64,000 nucleotides of DNA, from positions 434,001 to 498,000 of the forward strand of contig NZ_BTTW01000002.1 in the NCBI RefSeq assembly GCF_036245865.1, given 5' to 3'. This DNA comes from Corallococcus caeni (GTDB lineage: Bacteria > Myxococcota > Myxococcia > Myxococcales > Myxococcaceae). Below the pieces are notes generated by a model that saw nothing but the letters and a program-made list of their open reading frames with translations, was not told the origin of the DNA and did no database searches. The position numbers were made by a program, and so were the translations under genes. How positions within the stretch are numbered: position 1 is the stretch's first letter; each line of letters opens with the position of its first letter. Below are positions 29,754 through 37,963 of the stretch, one piece after another.

Positions 29754-30364
29754 GCGACTCCTTCTTCGGAAAGCTCGAACACGAGACGCTCGTCGCCGAG
29801 GAGGGCCTCTCCCTCCAGGACGAGCGTTCCGTCGGGGCTGACGCCGGACACCAGCGCGCCCGCTTCCTCTTCCAGGGAGGGGGGCGCGGGCAACAGCTCC
29901 GTGCCCGTCAGCAACGCCACCTCCATCACCTCATCCGTGCGCAGGCCCAGCTCCGCGCGGGCCGTGCCCACCACCAGCACGGGGCCGGTGCCCTGCGACG
30001 CGGGCCGGCCGAACAGGGGCGCCAGCTCCACCACGGGCAGCACCTCCCCGCGCAGCAGCGTCAGGCCGCGCAACAGCGGCGGCGCGCCCGGCAGCGGGGT
30101 GAACTCCGGCGCGCGCATGACCTCCAGGATGAAGCGCGACTCCAGCGCGTACGTCTGGCCCGCGGCCTGGAAGCGCACCATCTCCCGCTGGCTGCCGGGC
30201 AGCACGGGGATGACGGGCGGGCGGGCCAGGGAGCGGGCGCGGGCGTCGAGCGCGTCGCTGGCCGCTTCGTCGGTGAAGGCGTTGCGCGCCTCGGTGGCGC
30301 GCTCCAGCGCCTCCAGCCGGGCCCGGGCCTTGTCCCAGTCGATGATTCCTTCGCGCTTCGGCAT
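29750..30364 (-). CDS. cheW: CheW adaptor with N-terminal extension
   Basis: A 204-residue coupling protein. A CheW domain (about 55-200) follows a 55-residue charged, helical extension ([19 protein letters not shown]). The domain has [20 protein letters not shown] and [22 protein letters not shown] 30362-30364 overlaps the cheR-TPR TGA by one base and is preferred over an upstream in-frame codon inside that gene. It is one of two CheWs in the operon, and the extension distinguishes it from the other. In Wsp systems one CheW serves the array while the second works with the CheR-TPR. Confidence 0.9.
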   Translation of the reverse strand: MPKREGIIDWDKARARLEALERATEARNAFTDEAASDALDARARSLARPPVIPVLPGSQREMVRFQAAGQTYALESRFILEVMRAPEFTPLPGAPPLLRGLTLLRGEVLPVVELAPLFGRPASQGTGPVLVVGTARAELGLRTDEVMEVALLTGTELLPAPPSLEEEAGALVSGVSPDGTLVLEGEALLGDERLVFELSEEGVA

Positions 30365-32067
30365 CAGCTCGCGTCTCCGCCTTCCATCCGCTCCAGGCGC
30401 CGCCACTCCGCGCGGGCCACGTCCGCCAGTGCTCCGGCCCGCTCACCTTCCGCCAGGGGCACCAGCGCCTCTGGCGGCAGCTTCCGGCACAGCCCTTCCG
30501 CCTCGCGGTAGGCCCGGGCGGCGGCGGCGGTCTGGTCCTGCCGGCGCAGCACGTGGCCCAGGAGCAGGTGGCCCACCGCGAGCCCCGGCTCCAGGTAGAG
30601 CGCCTGCCGGGCGGACTTCTCCGCGTCGGCCAGCCGCGCCTGACCCAGCAGCAGCAGGGCCTCCAGATAGCGCAGACCGGCGACCAGTGGGTGACGAACA
30701 GCGGCCTCCCCGCAGGCGAACACCGCCGCGCGGGGCTCCAGGTTGGCCAGTGCACGGACCGCGGCCAGCGCCTCCTCCGGGTCGGCCGATTGGGCCCCCG
30801 CCCGCCGTGCCCCCTCGCGCCAGTCGCCCCGGGCCAGCGCCTGGCGCACGGTCTCCAGCGCCTCCACGCTCAGCGGGAAGCGGGGCCGGGTCCCGGTCCC
30901 GGTCCTGGCCGCGGTGCCACCGGAGACGGGCCTGGCGCCCGACCCAGGCGTGCCGCCACCATGAGGCCCCGCTCCCGACGCGGGAGCACCGGAGCCGGAG
31001 GGCCCGGTTCCCCAGGGCGCGGAAGCCCCCGGGAGGGAGCCGTCGGCTCCGAAGGTCGGAGGCATCCCCGGCGCGGCCCCGCTGGAGCCCCCCGCCGGGG
31101 ACGGCCGGGCCCGAGGCTCCAGCGTCGCGGGGAACGCTCCTGAGCCGGTGCGCCCCGTCCCCTGGGGCCCGGTGGGAAAGGGCGTGCCGTCCGCGCGCAG
31201 CGGCGCCAGCGGCTGGAGCGGAACGAAGTGCCCCGCGTTCGCGCCGGCCAGGGGCTTGCGGTACAGCACGCCCCACTCGGTGAGGACCGGCTCGAACGGC
31301 GCGTAGTCGCCCAGCGGCGGATCCGACGGCCCCGTGAACAGGTACCCGCCGTCATCCAGCGACGCGTGGAGCCTGCGCGCCACGCCCTCGATGGTGGCGC
31401 GGTTGAAGTAGATGAGGACGTTGCGGCAGAAGATGACGTCCAGCTGCCAGATGCCGCTCTCCGCCGAGGGCCACGTCTCCAGCGCCAGGTTGAGGTAGCC
31501 CAGCTGCACGTGGCGCTTCACGTCCTGCGACAGCCAGTAGAAGCGGCCCTCCTGCCGGAGGTGGGCGCGCATGCGGTCCGCGGAGGGGCCGCGCAGGGAC
31601 CAGTCCGTGTAGCGGGCCTGCTGGGCGCGGCTGAGCGCCGTGCGCGACACGTCCGTCGCGCGCACCGTCATGTGCTCTTCCCAGCCCTCGGCCATCAGCA
31701 GCGCGGCGATGGAGTAGGGCTCCTCGCCGGAGGAGCACGCCGCGCTCCACGCGCGCACCAGGTGCTCCTGTCCCCGGCGCTCGCGCAATTCCGGCAGCAC
31801 CACGCGGCGCAGGTGGTCGAAGTGCTCGTGGGTGCGGAAGAAGTACGTCTCCCCGATGGTGAGCTCGGTGAGCAGGTCATCGAAGAGCGCGTTGTCCAGC
31901 GCCACCTCATGCAGGTAGCGCGTGACGTCGTCCTTGTTGGCGCGGGCCATGGCGCGCTGGATGCCCTCCAGCGCGGCGGCCAGACAGCTGGGCGCGGCGA
32001 GCCCCGCGCGCTCCTCCACCAGGGCGAGCACTTCCTTGAAGCCCGGGGGGAGGACGCCGCCGATCAA
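30364..32067 (-). CDS. cheR: CheR methyltransferase with C-terminal TPR repeats (WspC-like)
   Basis: A 567-residue protein. CheR (about 1-275) has IGETYFFRTHEHFDHL, the SAM motif WSAACSSGEEPYSIAALL, RATDVSRTALSRAQ and IFCRNVLIYFN. A roughly 100-residue Gly/Pro/Ser/Ala-rich linker follows, then a helical TPR region (about 420-560; ARLADAEKSARQALYLEPGL). I chose the TTG at 32067 because it overlaps the upstream cheW stop (TTGA) and leaves an intact N-terminal helix; no ATG or GTG fits. CheR-TPR proteins are typical of Wsp-like and other alternative-function systems. Confidence 0.87.
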   Translation of the reverse strand: MIGGVLPPGFKEVLALVEERAGLAAPSCLAAALEGIQRAMARANKDDVTRYLHEVALDNALFDDLLTELTIGETYFFRTHEHFDHLRRVVLPELRERRGQEHLVRAWSAACSSGEEPYSIAALLMAEGWEEHMTVRATDVSRTALSRAQQARYTDWSLRGPSADRMRAHLRQEGRFYWLSQDVKRHVQLGYLNLALETWPSAESGIWQLDVIFCRNVLIYFNRATIEGVARRLHASLDDGGYLFTGPSDPPLGDYAPFEPVLTEWGVLYRKPLAGANAGHFVPLQPLAPLRADGTPFPTGPQGTGRTGSGAFPATLEPRARPSPAGGSSGAAPGMPPTFGADGSLPGASAPWGTGPSGSGAPASGAGPHGGGTPGSGARPVSGGTAARTGTGTRPRFPLSVEALETVRQALARGDWREGARRAGAQSADPEEALAAVRALANLEPRAAVFACGEAAVRHPLVAGLRYLEALLLLGQARLADAEKSARQALYLEPGLAVGHLLLGHVLRRQDQTAAAARAYREAEGLCRKLPPEALVPLAEGERAGALADVARAEWRRLERMEGGDAS

Positions 32068-32549
32068 GCGGGCTCCGGGAGGGCTCCCAGCGCGGTGTCC
32101 AGCTGCAGGGCTTCCGCCTGGGAGAGGAACGAGCGCAGGTCGTGCACGAGCACCAGCCCGTCCGGAAGCTTCGCGGCCCCGGCCACGTACCCCACGCCCG
32201 GCAGCTCCCCGGGGGACGCGTCCCATTCCCCGGGGGCGACGATGAACAGCCCTTCGGCCCGGTCCACGCGCAGCGCCACGTGTCGGCCCCCGGCGGAGGC
32301 GACGATGAAGTGGTCCATGGGGGACAGGGGGCGCGCGGGGTGGCGGAAGCGGCGGCGCAGGTCGAGCACGGGCAGCAGCTCCCCGCGCAGGTTGAGCAGG
32401 CCCTCCACCACGTCCGGGGCCCGGGGCAGGGGCGTGAGGCGCGCGGCGCGCACCAGCTCGCGCACGTCCTCCACGGGCAGCCCGTAGCGCTGCCGCTCCA
32501 GGGTGAACAGCAGGACTTCCTGTGGGCGTGCCTCCGAAGGGGGATTCAT
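32064..32549 (-). CDS. cheW: CheW adaptor, first gene of the second chemosensory operon
   Basis: A 161-residue single-domain CheW (QEVLLFTLERQRYGLPVEDV at the start, VVEGLLNLRGELLPVLDLRRR in the middle). Its ATG at 32549 faces a 213-bp divergent promoter region shared with the CrtI-type gene, so the whole operon CheW, CheR-TPR, CheW, MCP, CheA-REC, CheB is probably transcribed from here. Every junction in the operon overlaps or has at most 3 bp between genes. Confidence 0.9.
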   Translation of the reverse strand: MNPPSEARPQEVLLFTLERQRYGLPVEDVRELVRAARLTPLPRAPDVVEGLLNLRGELLPVLDLRRRFRHPARPLSPMDHFIVASAGGRHVALRVDRAEGLFIVAPGEWDASPGELPGVGYVAGAAKLPDGLVLVHDLRSFLSQAEALQLDTALGALPEPA

Positions 32550-32711
32550 GGATGCGCGTCGCAGGCTACAGGAGGCCAGCCACCCTGGGGATTCAGGATG
32601 TTGGCCCGTCTTCCAGCAAACGCTCCACGCCGGGTGGGAGCGGTCCGACCTGTAGCCAACGCCCGGCGGAACGCCTGGAGTCCCGCGAGGAAACGCTTTT
32701 TCGCCCGGGCC

Positions 32712-32724
32712 GTCCTCAGAGGAC
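32712..32724. promoter_or_regulatory. 13-bp palindrome upstream of the CrtI-type gene
   Basis: GTCCTC-A-GAGGAC is a perfect dyad ending 38 bp before the ATG of the desaturase gene, where a promoter or operator would be expected. A second, widely spaced repeat in the same region is GGCTACAGG (32564-32572) with CCTGTAGCC (32649-32657). Both are candidates for light- or stress-responsive control, known for myxobacterial carotenoid genes, but neither is a recognised CarA/CarH site. Confidence 0.35.
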
Positions 32725-32762
32725 AGTCGCCAGCCGGCATGGGGCCGGGCATCGTGAGGCAC

Positions 32763-34352
32763 ATGGTTCAGCACGTCATCGTCGTGGGCGCGGGCCCCGG
32801 AGGCCTGACGGCCGCCATCAACCTCGCGGGGCAGGGCTTCCGGGTCACCGTCGTGGAGAAGGACGCGGTGCCCGGCGGCCGGATGAAGGGCCTGACGCTG
32901 GGGCAGGACAGCGAGTACGCGCTGGACACCGGCCCGTCCATCCTCCAGCTGCCCGGCATCCTGAAGCAGATCTTCTGGCGCGCGGGAAAGCGGCTGGAGG
33001 ACTACGTCACGCTGGTGCCGGTGGACCCGAACACGCGCGTGCACTTCTGGGACGGCACGCACCTGGACACGCGGCGCGACCTGGAGCGGATGGGCCAGGA
33101 CCTGGAGACGTTCGGCGCGGGCAAGGGGCGCGCGCTCCAGGAGTGGATGGAGGACGGGCGCAGGAAGTACGCGCTCGCGTACGAGAAGTTCATCTGCACG
33201 AACGCGGGCAGCCTGGACTACTACGCGCCCTGGCGCCTGGCGCCCACGCTGCGCTTCAAGCCGTGGCAGACGCTCTACAAGCAGCTGGACTCGTTCTTCC
33301 ACGACGACCGGATGACGTACGCGCTGGCGTACCCGTCGAAGTACCTGGGGCTGCACCCGACGACGTGCTCGTCGGTGTTCAGCGTGATTCCGTTCATCGA
33401 GCTGTGCTTCGGCGTGTGGCACGTGCAGGGCGGCTTCCGGGAGCTGGCGCGCGGGATGATGAGGTGCGCCCAGGACCTGGGCGTGACGTTCCGCATGGGC
33501 ACGGCGGTGGAGCGCGTGCGCACGGAGGCCGGGCGCGCGGTGGGCGTGAAGCTCGCGAGCGGCGAGGAGCTGGACGCGGACGCGGTGGTGGTGAACGCGG
33601 ACCTGGCCTACGCGGCGCAGAAGCTGCTGGCGCCGGAGGTGCGCGAGGGCAGCCGGCTGACGGACGCGGCGCTGGAGCGGGCGAAGTATTCGTGCAGCAC
33701 ATTCATGGCGTACTACGGCCTGGACACGACGTACGCGGACCTGCCGCACCACCTCATCTACCTGTCGGAGAGCGCCAGGCGCACGGACAGGGACGCGCTG
33801 GAGGACCGCACGGTGGACGTGGACGACCCGCCCTTCTACGTGTGCAACCCGGGCGTGACGGACGGCTCGGGGGCGCCGAAGGGGCACTCCACGCTGTACG
33901 TGCTGGTGCCCACGCCCAACACGGCGCGGCCGGTGGACTGGGCGAAGACGGAGGCCACGCTGCGCGAGCGCATCCCGAAGATGCTGGAGAAGGTGGGCAT
34001 CAAGAACCTGCGCGAGCACGTGAAGGCGGAGCGCTACTTCACGGCGGAGACGTGGCGGGACGACTTCAACGTGTTCCGGGGCGCGGTGTTCAACCTGTCG
34101 CATACGTGGATGCAACTGGGCCCGCTGCGGCCGCGAGTGAAGAACGCGCAGGTGGAGGGGCTCTACTTCGTGGGCGGCGGCACGCACCCGGGCAGCGGGC
34201 TGTTGACCATCATGGAGAGCGCGAACATCGCGGCGGACTACCTCACGCGCGAGGCGGGCAAGGGGCCGCTGAAGGGCTGGCCGTACGTGCCGCCCATGGA
34301 GGACGCCGGAGAGCAGGCGCCGCCCGGGCCGCGGATGGCCCGGAGCGGCTGA
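32763..34352 (+). CDS. CrtI-family phytoene desaturase-like FAD oxidoreductase
   Basis: A 529-residue member of the bacterial carotenoid desaturase family, usual length about 490-530. The N-terminal dinucleotide-binding fold reads VIVVGAGPGGLTAAINLAGQ, ending in VEK. The C-terminal FAD signature is YFVGGGTHPGSGLLTIMESA. ATG 32763 has GAGG seven bases upstream and is preferred over ATG 32739. No crtB, crtE or other carotenoid gene is adjacent. It may therefore be an orphan desaturase or saturase in carotenoid synthesis, or a CrtI-like enzyme acting on another isoprenoid or lipid. Substrate is not assignable from sequence. Confidence 0.88.
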   Translation: MVQHVIVVGAGPGGLTAAINLAGQGFRVTVVEKDAVPGGRMKGLTLGQDSEYALDTGPSILQLPGILKQIFWRAGKRLEDYVTLVPVDPNTRVHFWDGTHLDTRRDLERMGQDLETFGAGKGRALQEWMEDGRRKYALAYEKFICTNAGSLDYYAPWRLAPTLRFKPWQTLYKQLDSFFHDDRMTYALAYPSKYLGLHPTTCSSVFSVIPFIELCFGVWHVQGGFRELARGMMRCAQDLGVTFRMGTAVERVRTEAGRAVGVKLASGEELDADAVVVNADLAYAAQKLLAPEVREGSRLTDAALERAKYSCSTFMAYYGLDTTYADLPHHLIYLSESARRTDRDALEDRTVDVDDPPFYVCNPGVTDGSGAPKGHSTLYVLVPTPNTARPVDWAKTEATLRERIPKMLEKVGIKNLREHVKAERYFTAETWRDDFNVFRGAVFNLSHTWMQLGPLRPRVKNAQVEGLYFVGGGTHPGSGLLTIMESANIAADYLTREAGKGPLKGWPYVPPMEDAGEQAPPGPRMARSG

Positions 34353-34363
34353 GGGGCGAAGCG

Positions 34364-34732
34364 TCAGACGGCGCCGGGGCGGCAGCTCACCTCCACGAGG
34401 ATGCCGCCCGGGGCCCGGCAGTAGACGAGGGTGCCCCGGTTGTTGCGGATGACGTCGGACACCTCCAGGCCGTCGGCCTTCACGCGCTCCTGGAAGGCGA
34501 GCACGGGGGCTTCGGAGTCCTGGAGGAAGCCGACGTGGAAGTCCTCGGGGAAGACGTCGGAGTCGCGCTTGCGGCGCTGGAGGACGAGCACGAAGCCCTC
34601 CGTGCCGCCGAGGATGGCGATGGCGGGCGAGTCATGGTTCTTCGCGTGCGACGTGAAGCCGCAGTAGCGCGTGAAGAAGCGGGCGGTGGCCTGGACGTCG
34701 GGGACCTGCAGATCAAGGTGATTCAGCTTCAT
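34364..34732 (-). CDS. VOC (glyoxalase/bleomycin-resistance/dioxygenase fold) protein
   Basis: A 122-residue single VOC module with the paired beta-alpha-beta-beta-beta pattern: MKLNHLDLQVPDVQATARFF at the start and VYCRAPGGILVEVSCRP at the end. His5 and the late Glu are at positions that bind metal in the family. ATG 34732 gives the standard module; the open frame extends upstream without homology. It is convergent with the desaturase gene (11 bp apart). Substrate and activity are unknown; the superfamily includes isomerases, dioxygenases and antibiotic-binding proteins. Confidence 0.8.
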   Translation of the reverse strand: MKLNHLDLQVPDVQATARFFTRYCGFTSHAKNHDSPAIAILGGTEGFVLVLQRRKRDSDVFPEDFHVGFLQDSEAPVLAFQERVKADGLEVSDVIRNNRGTLVYCRAPGGILVEVSCRPGAV

Positions 34733-34806
34733 GGTGGGCCTCGCGAAGACACACGTGTGCCTTCGAAGGGCCGTGGGTCCTGAATCCCGAAGGAGACGGA
34801 CAAGTG

Positions 34807-34863
34807 CTTCCACCATGGAAGTGACCGGGGCTCACCGAACCGGTCCGCCGTTTTTCGACCGGT
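34807..34863. repeat. Two inverted repeats between the VOC and receptor genes
   Basis: CTTCCA-CCA-TGGAAG (34807-34821) lies 75 bp upstream of the VOC start and could be an operator. ACCGGTC (34839-34845) pairs with GACCGGT (34857-34863) around an 11-base loop and could be the transcript end of the minus-strand receptor gene. No U-tract follows the second hairpin on the minus strand, so termination is uncertain. Confidence 0.35.
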
Positions 34864-34898
34864 GCGGAGGGTAATGCAATGGCAGACGGAAGGCCAGA

Positions 34899-36683
34899 CT
34901 AGGACACGTACCGTTCCGCCAGCTCCGACACCTGCCCCGTCGCCTGGGCCACCGCGGTCGCCGCCTCCTGCGTCGTCCCCAGCTGCCGCAGCGTCGCGGC
35001 CATCAGCTCGTCCATCTCGCTCACGGCGCCGAACAGCTGATCCACGCCCGCGTGCTGCTGCGCCACGGCTTCCGCAATCTGCCGCACCGCCGCCGCGGAC
35101 TCGTGCGTCAGCTTGATGAGCTCCCGCAGCCGCTCGCCGCTCTTGCGCAGCGGCACCAGCGCCGCCTCCACGCCCTCCGAACTCTTGTCCGCCGTGACGA
35201 CCGCCTCGCCCGTCGCGGCCTCCATGCCCTCCAAGAGCCCGCGCACCTGGCCCGTCGCCTTGATGGACTGATCCGCCAGCTCGCGCATCTGCCGCGCCAC
35301 CACCGCGAAGCCCCGGCCCTGCTCGCCCGCGCGGCTCGCCTCGATGGCCGCGTTGATGGCCAGCATGTGCGACTGGTCCGCCAGCGACTTCACCACCTCC
35401 GACACCCGGCCCACCTCGCGGGCGCGCGTGCCCAGGTCCACCACCTGCTGGTTCAGCCCGTGCGTCAGGCCTCGGATGTCCGCGAGCCCCTGCTCCGTGC
35501 CCGCCAGTGACTCCTCGCCCAGCCGGCCCATCGCCGCGGCGCGCTCCGCCACCTGCAGCACGCTCCCCGCGCGGGTGGCCGCCAGCTTCGACATCTGCTG
35601 GATCTCCTGCGCCGTGGTGCGCGCCTGGTGGATGGCCGCCGCCTGCCGCGACAGCGTGCGGTTCTGCTGGTCGCTCGCCTCCGTCAGCCGCGTGCCCGCC
35701 TTCGCCAGGTGCCCCGCCGACGAGCTCAGCGCCCGGGGCAGCTCCTGCAACTGCTCGTAGAGGAGCCACGTGCGCGCGGACAGGTCGCCCAGTTCATCCG
35801 TGGACACCCACTGCGGCGGCGCCGCGCGGCCCTCCACCAGCGCGTCCAGCGACGCACCCACCGCCTTCGCGCCCTGCGCCAGCCTGCGCGCCGCCCACGC
35901 CGCGGTGAAGATGGCGCCCAGCGCCGCGAACCCGCCCAGGAGCGCCACCGGCAGCGTCAGGTCCCGCTGCAACGGCTGGATGCGCGCGCGCACCCGCGCC
36001 GCGCCCCGGTACTCGCCCGACAGCTCCAGGTCGTCCGCCAGCGACGACAGGTTCTTCTCCAGCCGCAGCTGCAACGTCGCGATGCTCGTGATGCACGTGA
36101 TCAGCAGCGCGGACACGACGATGGCCGGCAGGAACCAGCTCTGCCGGGGCAGGAACAGGCCTTCGCCAGGGGGCCGCTCGTGCGGCGCGCGGCGGAACGC
36201 CTCCAGCGTCACCGCCGCCAGCGCCTTCTCATAGAGCATGTACATGATGGGCGCGCTGAAGAGGCCCGCGCTCATCGCCACCGCCACGCCCACCAGGATG
36301 ACGCGCGGCGGACGGTCCAGCGCCAGGCCAATGGCGCCGTTGAAGAAGATGCCGCCCAGGAACCAGCCCGCCTGCGCCTCCACGAACGTGAGCACGCCCG
36401 GCAGCCGCAACAGCCGCCCCAGCCGCTCCGCTGGCCCCACGTCCTCCCGCAGCGCATGCCGCAAGAGCGCCCCCACCGCCCCAATGGGCACCACCAGCGC
36501 CAGCCCACCAATGACGATGGGGGTGACGACCCCCAGCACGAACCCCACGCTGCTCGCGTCCACGTCCAAGAGCTGGATGTCGACGTAGATGGCCGGCGCC
36601 ACCGCCACCGTGACGACCAGCGTGCGCAGCAAGAGCAGCTTGAAGAGCAGCGCCTGGGTCGAGAGGGGCGAAGGCTGAGTCAT
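34899..36683 (-). CDS. Chemoreceptor with six-helix membrane sensor
   Basis: A 594-residue MCP outside any che operon. The N-terminal half has about six hydrophobic helices (near 13-36, 46-72, 100-122, 127-150, 183-205 and 243-265) and little periplasmic sequence, so it resembles an integral-membrane sensor rather than a classic ligand domain. The signalling part runs from about 300, with the tip [20 protein letters not shown] and FAVVARQMRELADQ. ATG 36683 fits. It may feed one of the two nearby Che systems. Its tip differs slightly from both operon-encoded receptors (INAA versus LNAS). Confidence 0.88.
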   Translation of the reverse strand: MTQPSPLSTQALLFKLLLLRTLVVTVAVAPAIYVDIQLLDVDASSVGFVLGVVTPIVIGGLALVVPIGAVGALLRHALREDVGPAERLGRLLRLPGVLTFVEAQAGWFLGGIFFNGAIGLALDRPPRVILVGVAVAMSAGLFSAPIMYMLYEKALAAVTLEAFRRAPHERPPGEGLFLPRQSWFLPAIVVSALLITCITSIATLQLRLEKNLSSLADDLELSGEYRGAARVRARIQPLQRDLTLPVALLGGFAALGAIFTAAWAARRLAQGAKAVGASLDALVEGRAAPPQWVSTDELGDLSARTWLLYEQLQELPRALSSSAGHLAKAGTRLTEASDQQNRTLSRQAAAIHQARTTAQEIQQMSKLAATRAGSVLQVAERAAAMGRLGEESLAGTEQGLADIRGLTHGLNQQVVDLGTRAREVGRVSEVVKSLADQSHMLAINAAIEASRAGEQGRGFAVVARQMRELADQSIKATGQVRGLLEGMEAATGEAVVTADKSSEGVEAALVPLRKSGERLRELIKLTHESAAAVRQIAEAVAQQHAGVDQLFGAVSEMDELMAATLRQLGTTQEAATAVAQATGQVSELAERYVS

Positions 36684-37001
36684 CGGCGGACGTGTCCGGG
36701 AGGGTCACTCCAGACTGAGGGGGAAGCGCGGGGGCGTCAATGCAACGTCCGCTTCTTGTGCCGCAGACTCCCGGGTCTTCGTGAATAGCAGGGACGCAGC
36801 GGGTAGGGCGGGCAGCGCGGGTGTCGTTTCCGCGTGCGCCGAGCACTGTCCACTGTCTGACATTTCAGGTTGTGACAGTCACGTCACACCCAAGGAGGGC
36901 AGCCGTGCGGACGGGCCCGCACCACCGCCAGCTGTCGCGGGCCCGCGACGTGCGCACGTTGTCCTCCACAACGATTCACACACCGACGTCAGGAGGACGC
37001 C
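36684..37001. other. 318-bp divergent intergenic region
   Basis: It separates the six-helix receptor (minus) from csbD-like (plus) and should hold both promoters. GTGAC-A-GTCAC occurs near 36875 and GTTGT-CCTCC-ACAAC near 36959. AGGAGG lies just before the csbD-like ATG. No coding frame with the local codon use was seen. Confidence 0.4.
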
Positions 37002-37208
37002 ATGGGCGAGTGGACTGACAAGGCCAAGGGCAAGGTGAAGGAAACCGTGGGTGTCGCGACCGGCGACCGTTCGCTGGAAGCCGAGGGCAAGGCGGACACG
37101 GCCAAGGGCAAGATCAAGGGCGTGGTCGAGGACGTGAAGCACGCCATCAAGGACGCGGTCGACGACCGCGATGCCCCGCGCCGCGACGCGGATCCGTATC
37201 ACCGCTAG
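37002..37208 (+). CDS. CsbD-family stress protein
   Basis: A 68-residue CsbD/YjbJ-type protein: MGEWTDKAKGKVKETVGVAT, then a second GKADTAKGKIKG element and a charged tail. CsbD proteins are small, hydrophilic and usually induced by general stress; the molecular role is not established. AGGAGG precedes the ATG at good spacing. A strong hairpin follows 25 bp after the stop, so the gene is probably monocistronic. Confidence 0.9.
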   Translation: MGEWTDKAKGKVKETVGVATGDRSLEAEGKADTAKGKIKGVVEDVKHAIKDAVDDRDAPRRDADPYHR

Positions 37209-37233
37209 CGACCGCTCACTGCTTGAAACCGTT

Positions 37234-37266
37234 CGGGCCGCGGAAGCCAGTGCTTCCCGCGGCCCG
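37234..37266 (+). terminator. Hairpin terminator after the csbD-like gene
   Basis: CGGGCCGCGGAAGC (37234-37247) pairs with GCTTCCCGCGGCCCG (37252-37266) with one bulged base and a four-base loop. It starts 25 bp after the csbD-like stop. There is no U-tract, so it is an intrinsic terminator only by hairpin strength. Confidence 0.55.
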
Positions 37267-37288
37267 AGCTGTCTTCAGCGGGTGCTGC

Positions 37289-37450
37289 TCACTGCCGCAG
37301 CTTCTCGCAGGGACACGCCACCTCCAGGAAGGTGGTGGACTTGCCGCTGAGCATCACCCAGAGACAGCGCAACACACAGGCTGTTCCGAACTCCCGGTAG
37401 ATGAGTCCCAGGTTGGCAACCACCTCACGTCCGGTGATGACCCCGCGCAT
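37289..37450 (-). CDS. Small unrecognised 53-residue protein
   Basis: The frame encodes 53 residues starting MRGVITGREVVANLGLIYRE, with three cysteines towards the middle and end (ACVLRCLW, ACPCEK). The start has AAGGGAG at good spacing, nearly identical to the site before pgi in this window. Third codon positions are mostly G or C, as in the neighbours. I do not recognise the family. It is convergent with the csbD-like gene. Confidence 0.5.
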   Translation of the reverse strand: MRGVITGREVVANLGLIYREFGTACVLRCLWVMLSGKSTTFLEVACPCEKLRQ

Positions 37451-37963
37451 GTCCCGCTCCCTTGCTTCCTGCCGTCCGACCCGCCGCCCATGGCCTCGTG
37501 AGAGGCCGGGAAGACGTCTCTGCAAAGGGCTGGCCGAACCCAGGAGCGCGCTCCCATTCCCCGCAGTCCACCCGTGAACGTCCCAAGCGCCTGGAACGAC
37601 GGCCCTGAACGCCCGACTGCCCCGGAGTCCTTGAACGAAGCGGTGCCGCGCCCTGAAAACGTTACAGCGCGGGGCTCCGGCCGGAGGAAGGGCAGCCTGT
37701 CCGCATGCCCTGGTCCGGTGTCCTGCCGGGCTTCGCCGCTCGCGTGCCCCGCTGCCCTGCTGTGGACGTGGCGTCCTCGCAAGACGGGTGGCACATCCAC
37801 CGACCCGGCTGAATGTATGTCCATGAGGGCCCGCGTGAGGCGGATGCCCCCTGAGCCGTGCGTTGGATGTTTCAGCCCGGGTGCGTGAGCCGCCAGGTCG
37901 CCACGCCCCGGAGGCCCGCGCGGCGCGTCCAAGCGGTGAGGTGGTGGAAGGAAGGGAGTCGAC
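37451..37963. other. 513-bp intergenic region
   Basis: It lies between the small minus-strand gene and the plus-strand usp gene, so both promoters should be here. No frame shows the usual codon bias. The last bases carry GGAAGGAAGGGAG, the ribosome-binding site of the usp gene. Apart from short GC-rich dyads I see no structure. Confidence 0.45.

Noticed and set aside
26352-31283. Very long plus-strand frame opposite the second chemosensory operon
   Set aside because: No domain signature and compositional shadow of the minus-strand cheA, MCP and cheR genes.
37574-37888. Open frame of 104 codons in the region before the usp gene
   Set aside because: Codon use does not match the neighbours, there is no ribosome-binding site and the composition is like non-coding sequence.
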